Positions 57,301 to 64,000 of a stretch of DNA of 64,000 nucleotides are shown piece by piece (within the stretch, counting starts at the first letter, position 1; every line of letters begins with the position of its first letter). This DNA comes from Narthecium ossifragum (lineage: Eukaryota > Streptophyta > Magnoliopsida > Dioscoreales > Nartheciaceae). The notes under the pieces are model-generated. The model was given only the letters and a program-made list of their open reading frames with translations. It searched no databases and was not told the origin of the DNA. The position numbers and the translations under genes were made by a program. Location of the stretch: the NCBI GenBank assembly GCA_963920575.1, contig OY986965.1, positions 64,501 to 128,500 of the forward strand, given 5' to 3'.

Positions 57301-60300
57301 GTGCTAACGTGTTAATTTCTGTTCATTTTGCAGATTATCCATTATGAATTGCCAAATGATCCCGAAACTTTTGTCCATCGCTCTGGTCGTACTGGACGTG
57401 CTGGGAAGGAAGGCACTGCAATCCTGATGTTTACTGCTAGTCAAAGGAGAACTGTCAAATCTCTTGAGCGTGATGTAGGATGTAGATTTGAGTTCATCAG
57501 TCCACCCCAGATGCAAGAGGTGTTGGGGTCATCAGCAGAGCAGGTTGTTGCTACTCTACAGGGTGTGCATCCAGAGTCAATACAGTTTTTCCTACCAACA
57601 GCACAGAGAATGATTGAAGAACAAGGAACGAATGCACTTGCTGCTGCGTTGGCCCATTTGAGTGGCTTTTCTCAGCCACCTTCATCCCGTTCCCTTATTA
57701 GTCACGAGCAGGTAAATTATGCTCAATATTCTATATATCCCTGCATTTCCTAGGTGGTTTTTGTACATTTTACATATCTTGCTGTTGCTTCAAGGCTTTC
57801 TATACCTGAGCTGAAAATCGCTTGCGAGCAGCCATAATAGTTGTGTTATTTGTTGACCAGTGACGGTCAGAAAAAAGCCTTGCAGTTAGCATTACTGCAG
57901 ATGCATATGATCATTTTTTGTTGCATGTTAATCTGATTGTGTCAGATCTGAGTAAATTTGCATCTGATTTTTTTTTATTAGTCACTTTTAGCTTTTCTCT
58001 CCATGCTTTCTGGGAAAAATGTGAGAATGCTCTCGATTAATGCAGGGATGGGTTACACTACAATTAACACGAGAGGCAAGCATTTCAAGAGGATTCTTAT
58101 CTGCAAGATCTGTTACTGGTTTTCTTTCCGACGTCTATCCTTCTGCTGCTGATGAAGTGGGAAAAATTCACCTGATTGCAGATGATAGGGTGAGTATCTA
58201 TTGGATCTCTTACTGGTTTTCTTCATGTGCTTCTATTATCTGCTTTTTCATTTCTTTCTCCTGACATGTTTCATGTATGTTTTTGCTTCCTTATCGCTGT
58301 ATAATGATATCTTTCTTGAATCATTTGTTTTATGTCTTGACAGAAATTGATTCACACCTTGCCTAATGCTCTTATTCAAGCTTCATGCTTTATGACTTAG
58401 GTAGTTTTGATAAATTTGCTAGACATAGTCATTTATCTGCATGCTTCAGCGCTCATGAGGTAGTCTCTTCGTGTGACTATATCATCTTGAATGGATAATC
58501 TCTTGCATTATTATTCTGCATGCCCTATTAGATGGTGGCTTCTTTGCTTCTCACTTGTCTCTCTAACTGAGTAATTTGTGTCTATTGAAAATTTGGCAGC
58601 TTCAAGGGGCGGTGTTTGATTTGCCTGACGAAATTGCAAAGGACTTGCTGAAGAAGCAGTTACCACCAGGCAATACCATTTCTAAGGTCACAAAGGTGGT
58701 TCCCTACATTTCTAACTCAAAATAGTTCTGCTTCATTTGTTCTTTGTACTAATAACACATGCTTGTCTGCTAAATCAGCTTATCTATATGATCTTCCTTG
58801 ATAAAGCATTTTTTATATTTGTAACAAGTAAACCTCGGCACTTTCAAAGTGCTTATATTTGGAAGGGATTTCAAATGAAAATGCTGGAATGCATGTGCAT
58901 GTACAAGATGACTATTTGTCTTGTGTTCTTTTCACGGTTCCAACCTAGCTCAGATATATGAGGCTGATGTTCTTTTCCGAAAGCTTGTGTGGTTTAGGCA
59001 GTAAATGTTGCGCTTCAACTGTTACATATTGTATGATTTGGTCTAGACTAGTCACGACATGTCTTGAGATGAAATCTGGATTCAAGTTGATGCCTTATTC
59101 TATTGTCATCGTCTTACAATTTTTTTTCTCCCTGTTCTTTTGTTGTGTCTAATTGTACATTCTAGTAAATTTGTTGATTTCCATTTTAAGTTCTGGTTGC
59201 TTTTTACATTTTTGTTGCTCAAGTTGTGAAATATATGTTGTGATAATGTCATTCATGCTTCAGTACATTGATCAATAAGCTATAAGCTTCTGATTTCCCT
59301 GTTTGTTCAGTTGCCTGCCTTGCAAGATGATGGTCCTGCTGGTGACAATTATGGCCGCTTTTCGAATTCTGTCCGGGGTCCTCGAAGTGGTTCGAGGGAA
59401 CGGAATACAAGGGGTTCTAGAAGCTGGAGCAGCCGGGGCTCTGACAGTGATGATGGTTTTCGTCGTGGTGGTCGGAGTTATAAAACCGAGAATAGCTGGT
59501 CTACTAAGCCCTCTAGTTGGTCTAAACCCTCGAGGGGGGGTGATGATGATTGGCTAACTGGAGGTAGGCGGTCCAGCAGGCCATCTCCCTTTGGTGGTCG
59601 GGACAGGTAGTTGTAGCTTCTCTTTCTTCTTTAGAGCGTGCTACCTCTTCGAAATGAAGTTTGCACATTTGAATTGTACTTCAACCTAGCCTCTTAAAAT
59701 GATTTAGTAAAAGCATTTTTTATCATGAATTATCAGTTTGACTTGCTGATGAACCTGCTGAAAAGGTCCCGAGAACCAAAAAGTTATTTTGACGTAAATT
59801 AAACATAAACTTTAGCTTTCATATAGCTTGCTCTTATGGCAATTTGATCTGTTGATATCCTGGGTATGGGACTGTATTAAGTTTCTGCATTCTGGTGTTT
59901 TTCCTATTTGTGGAATCCTTTCTGATCCTATTGCACGAATAGGCACATACACAGATATATGCATATATGTTTGTAATTTGATCTGTTTAAGGCATGCTAT
60001 AGTGGGACTCTGCATAAATTTGTCTCAAGACTATTAAATCAAGAAAAAAAAAGTTATCTCAGCTGACATACAGTTGACATGTTCCACTTGGAAGACTATA
60101 TTATGAAAGTAACCAAGCAAACTTGACAATCTAGTTTGTCATTCAGAAAGAATAATAAGATTCTCTTTATGGAATGTGGATTACCTGTCTTCTCTGTATA
60201 ATAGTCGCAATCAATAAGTTGATTTATTCACGATGAGTTTTTTCATGTGGAGACAATGTGTATTATTTTGACACTTGATTTCTTAAAGTTCACTCCTTCC

Positions 60301-60416
60301 ACAATGTGCTAATGTTTTATGGTGTCATGTAATATAGGAGCTTTGGAGGTGCATGCTTCAATTGTGGCAGATCAGGCCACCGTGCTTCAGAATGTCCCAA
60401 CAAGCAAGAGTATTAG
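54346..60416 (+). CDS. RH3: Chloroplast DEAD-box RNA helicase RH3 (10 exons, 779 aa)
   Basis: Exons 54346-54816, 55361-55497, 55579-55993, 56497-56595, 56759-56983, 57334-57711, 58046-58189, 58600-58695, 59311-59606 and 60338-60416 join in phase. RH3 is needed for plastid group II intron splicing and 50S ribosome assembly. The N-terminus is a Ser/Arg/Pro-rich transit peptide, then an acidic stretch (about 98-128). Motifs: I AKTGTGKT (174-181), Ia PTRELA, Ib TPGR, II DEAD (287-290), III SAT (318-320), [23 protein letters not shown] domain follows ([16 protein letters not shown]...), then an Arg/Ser/Gly-rich tail (exon 9) and a CCHC zinc knuckle [14 protein letters not shown] near the end. All helicase motifs are intact. 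Confidence 0.95.
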
Positions 60417-61595
60417 TCACATTTATGTGTGTTCGAGGCAGTCTTGAGTGAAGAAAATGCTTGGTGTATCCCATAATGTGATCGCTGACCAAAGCTACAG
60501 ATGATTTGGAAGCTACATGATAGGCAAATCAGATTGCTCAGCGATCTGCTTTTTTTGCAGTTGCAATTCTGTAAATTGCAATATCAGGCAGCAGGTTACT
60601 GCCTGTGGGTTGGTGGATGGTGTAGTAATCTTGGGCGAGGATAAAGTTGGGAAGTGCTTGTTTAGGATTTTAGAACTCGTCATTATATAGTTCCTTATGA
60701 ATGTTCCTGATTATTCTGTTGCTTTCCCAAGGAACCTCTTGTTATGAAATTATTGTAGATTTTGCCTTTGGCAATCGGACTGTGTTAACGGCAGAGACAT
60801 GCACAATCTGCAAATTTTGGTTCAACTTTATCAAGTGATGTGTATCATTACACAAGCATTTGGCATATCGATTAATACTACCTCGCTCAGTGCTTGTTCT
60901 GATTGTATCATGAATTGGTTTCATTGGGTTGGACAATAGTCCAATGAAGCGTAACTAAAAGGGGCCGAGGGTATAGGGATTTCTGGTGATTTGTGAATGG
61001 GCTAATGGGTATCTAAAACTCTAGAGAATTCAAGTTAAAAAGACTTGAGATAGGGCGGGTATCCTTTTGTGATTGATAGTACCTTAACGTGCTAAAATAT
61101 TTCACCGTTTTCTTAATGGAAGTAGCATAAAAAAGCTGTTGGTGAGGTTTGCGAGGTCTTTGGTGTGCAGTCTTAAGGAAGATTTGCATGATATAGTTCA
61201 CTTTTAGAAATGTTGAATGCGCCAACAATTAGAGGGATCCTCGATCCATGCATTTGTTGCTACTGCTACTGCTACTACTGGGTGGTGTGTTATAAGTAAG
61301 TAATGTATATCCATGGTAACGGGGATTGATGATAAGAAGAAGAAGTTGAAAGTCTACATAATTTCGAACCACCAAGATGAAGATGGATCCCACTGGCTGG
61401 TCGGTCTGGGCCTGGGCCCTGGGGTCTGGGCCTGAGCCCTGGGGGTCTAGTCCTTTTGTATACAAAATAAGTCATTTGTCAAACAAACCCGGGCCGACGC
61501 GGCCACGAACGGATAACGAACGATATCTTCGTTACCCACCCCATAGAGCTGCTACTCCTGCTATTCCTCAACCTTAGAAAACAGAGGCACCCACG
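60417..61595. other. Intergenic region RH3 to RPL3
   Basis: The RH3 3' untranslated region probably occupies the first 350 bp. A (CTA/CTG)n trinucleotide run is at 61257-61279. The promoter-proximal part holds three TGGGCC motifs. No other gene seen. Confidence 0.5.
61407..61432 (+). promoter_or_regulatory. Three TGGGCC (site II / TCP-type) elements
   Basis: TGGGCC occurs at 61407, 61413 and 61427, about 165-190 bp upstream of the L3 start codon. Site II elements (TGGGCC/T) are typical of plant ribosomal protein and growth genes and are bound by TCP factors. Confidence 0.55.
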
Positions 61596-63769
61596 ATGGC
61601 CGCGCGCTGCCCCTTCTCTCCGGCAACAACCCAGCGGATAGTCGCCGCTCCTCCTCTCACTAACCTCTCCTCTCTGGGCTCCGCTGTCCTCCACTGGAAG
61701 GGGAGCTCTAACCTGAGAAGCGCAAGAGGAGGAGGAGGAGGGAGGATGGTGGTGAAGATGATGAGCATGGAGGCGGGTATCGGGGTATTGGGGACGAAGC
61801 TGGGGATGATGACCTACTTTGAGCCCCAGGGCACCGTCGTACCCGTCACCGTCGTCGGGTTCCGCGAAGGGAACATCGTCACCCAGGTCAAGACCTCCGC
61901 CACCGAAGGCTACGACGCCGTCCAGATCGGATACCGCCGTGTTCGCGACCGCAAGCTCACCCGCCCCGAGCAGGGCCACCTCACCAAGGCCGGGGCCATC
62001 CCCATGCGCCACCTTCAGGAGTTCCGACTCCAATCCATCGAGGGATTCGAGCCCGGCCAGCGCCTCGTCATCGAGGACATCTTCAAGGAGGGGGACCTTG
62101 TCGACGTCTCTGGCGATTCCATTGGCAAGGGCTTCCAAGGTCGACTATTCTTCTTCTTTTTTTTCCAGCTATTATTAATATTATTACTGCTTTTTTTTAT
62201 TCTGTGCTTGAGTATTGCTTCGGTATCATCCGCTGCTAGCATATTTATTTTCCAAAGTAGAATGCTTTGAATCGGATGCTCCGAAGTTGTATTTATCTTG
62301 CACCAATATGTGGGTCTGTGTTGTGGAGAGAGTTTGAATGCTTACTCGGACACCAGGGCTCTACCTGAATTCCTTTCTTTGATAAATGCCCATGTTGTGC
62401 AAGCATTACTGGCATACCCTATTCCTCTATAGTTTGTGCATTTGGATCATCGACTCTTTTCACAAATAAGATGCTCGACCTCATTTCTGCTTGAGATCAG
62501 AAGGCCTAAAATAAATTTGATGCACAATATTGGTTATCTGGCTATGATGGTGCTGGTTCCACATTTTCTCTGTGCAAACTTCATACCATAGCCTTGAATA
62601 ATAACCAGTTGGGGCAGTCTTAGTAAAGAAGTGTTCTCCAAGAGAATTGAAAGTCAGGAAACACTAGGTATAGTCTAGGGTGATTGAGATCTGGTTTTCC
62701 AATGGCATGTTCTGTGTGGAAATATTTTTCAGAAGGTATGTGCTGACATCTGGTTTGTTGGCGATGGACTTGATTCAAGGGGAGCAATTACTTTTGTCTC
62801 CTCTGTTTTTCGAAGAATGTCTATAGTGACGTCACAAACCATTTTTTAAAACATTTTTGCATAAATGGAATGACGATGTGGACATGTGTTCCATGAGATG
62901 TAGTTGGGGGAGAAATTTTCATTGGAGAATTGCCCGGTGCCTTTGGTTTCTGACATAGTGTCATTTGTGCGCATGGAAACACATAGAGGCATAAAGGGGA
63001 AATAATCGTAGGATGGGGTGGGAATCGTGGTGGTGTTGGCATCAGCTGCAGGGTGTCATCATCGGCTAAGGAAGCCAGCTGAATAAAAGTGATAGGGATA
63101 TTCCTCATTTCATGTGGCTTGTCCTTAAGAAGCGCCAGCAAGAGTTGTAAAGCTGATGCGATATAGATATGATGAAAGACAATTTTCTTGTGATTCTTTA
63201 CAGTTTGATTATCCACGAAGCAGGATGACAATAACTCTAGAAGATTCAGAGGAGATGCTATCTTATAGGTTCTGTGAAAGTTTGTCATACTGCTCCTCTA
63301 AAATGTTCATATTTCGATGCTTTACCTGAACATTGTGTTATAAATTGCACATATATTCAAACTTTTTAACTCATCAAGTCAAGATAGTACGTTATTGGTT
63401 CGTACTAGACAAAATTGTTTCCTAACCGCAATCCAACAGTTTCAGTGGTACAGATGTTTAAACTGCTGACTTCTTGCAGGTGGAATAAAAAGACACAATT
63501 TCCATCGTGGGCCGATGACTCATGGTTCTAAGAGTCACAGGGCCTTGGGCTCCATAGGTGCTGGAACAACACCTGGACGTGTATACAAGGGCAAAAAGAT
63601 GCCTGGGAGGATGGGAGGAACCAAAACAAAGATTAGAAAGCTAAAGATTGTCAAGATAGACAGTGAGCTTCGAGCTGTGATGATTAAAGGTGCTGTCCCT
63701 GGAAAGCCTGGGAATCTTCTCCGAATAACGCCCGCAAAAATTGTTGGAAAAAATATTCCAAAGAGTTAA
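61596..63769 (+). CDS. RPL3: Plastid 50S ribosomal protein L3 (uL3c), 2 exons, 277 aa
   Basis: Exons 61596-62139 and 63480-63769 join in phase (CAAG|GT...AG|GTGGA) to 277 residues. L3 binds 23S rRNA near the peptidyl-transferase centre. Visible features: transit peptide (about 1-55), the bacterial-type core [13 protein letters not shown], the [19 protein letters not shown] segment, [26 protein letters not shown], and the loop [20 protein letters not shown]. It is bacterial-type L3, not the cytosolic RPL3 of about 389 residues. It could also be the mitochondrial form, but the transit peptide and length suit the plastid form. The intron is 1.34 kb. The donor GTCGAC is weak but is the only one that keeps the conserved sequence. 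Confidence 0.93.
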
Positions 63770-64000
63770 AAAGATTTTTTGATGTAGGCTGCGTTTCTTA
63801 TTTAATTTTGTTGTTCGTTTTGGTTGCTTGTGTTGTACTCAGCTATCAGAGGACCTGAACTGTATGAGGTTTTGGATTGTACATGGTAAAGTAGAAAGGT
63901 TCAAACTGCGCAGGCTTATATACTTTTCCGCACGAATGTTTTTATTTTGTGGTTGGGATATCCCTAAATCCTTGACAATTGGCATCAAAGGGCAAGGGAT
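63770..64000 (+). other. 3' untranslated region of RPL3 and flank
   Basis: T-rich sequence after the stop codon, with tttaattttgttgttcgttt. It continues to the window end without another gene start. Confidence 0.5.

Overview
This is a plant nuclear window. The genes have many GT-AG introns. They include a KNOLLE-type syntaxin, a DUF300/LAZ1-like protein, a plastid DEAD-box helicase with a GUCT domain and a nuclear-encoded plastid ribosomal protein L3. The GC-rich 5' exons (KNOLLE, SPX, L3) and the LTR families suggest a monocot, probably not a grass; this is an inference and I cannot name the species.

Layout. (1) 0-24 kb is gene-rich: SYP111/KNOLLE (-), a cathepsin B-like protease (+), a small plant-specific protein (-), an SPX4-like protein (+), a PLS-type PPR protein with a broken 3' end (+) and a LAZ1-like membrane protein (-). 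(2) 24.2-54 kb is almost entirely repeats: a foldback element with doubled terminal inverted repeats, a 177-bp satellite array, a gag-only Copia element nested in a related solo LTR, a 680-bp TRIM, a tandem array of 678-bp units each holding two 99-bp LTR-like blocks and a piece of a kinesin-14 gene, three more solo LTRs, a kinesin-14 pseudogene and two Dof-like zinc-finger remnants. (3) 54-64 kb is genic again: the RH3-type plastid helicase (+) and plastid L3 (+).

The genes do not form a pathway. RH3 and L3 both serve plastid ribosomes (rRNA/intron processing and the 50S subunit), and SPX4 belongs to phosphate sensing. The window's clearest novelties are: a 5-nt microexon in the cathepsin B gene that supplies the oxyanion-hole glutamine; the kinesin-containing LTR/TRIM tandem array and its inverted echo next to a kinesin pseudogene; a TRIM with only 58 bp between its LTRs; and mitosis-type MSA motifs shared by the KNOLLE promoter and the Copia LTR promoters. 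Exon boundaries were read by eye from splice sites, frame and family knowledge. Nothing was checked against a database or transcripts.
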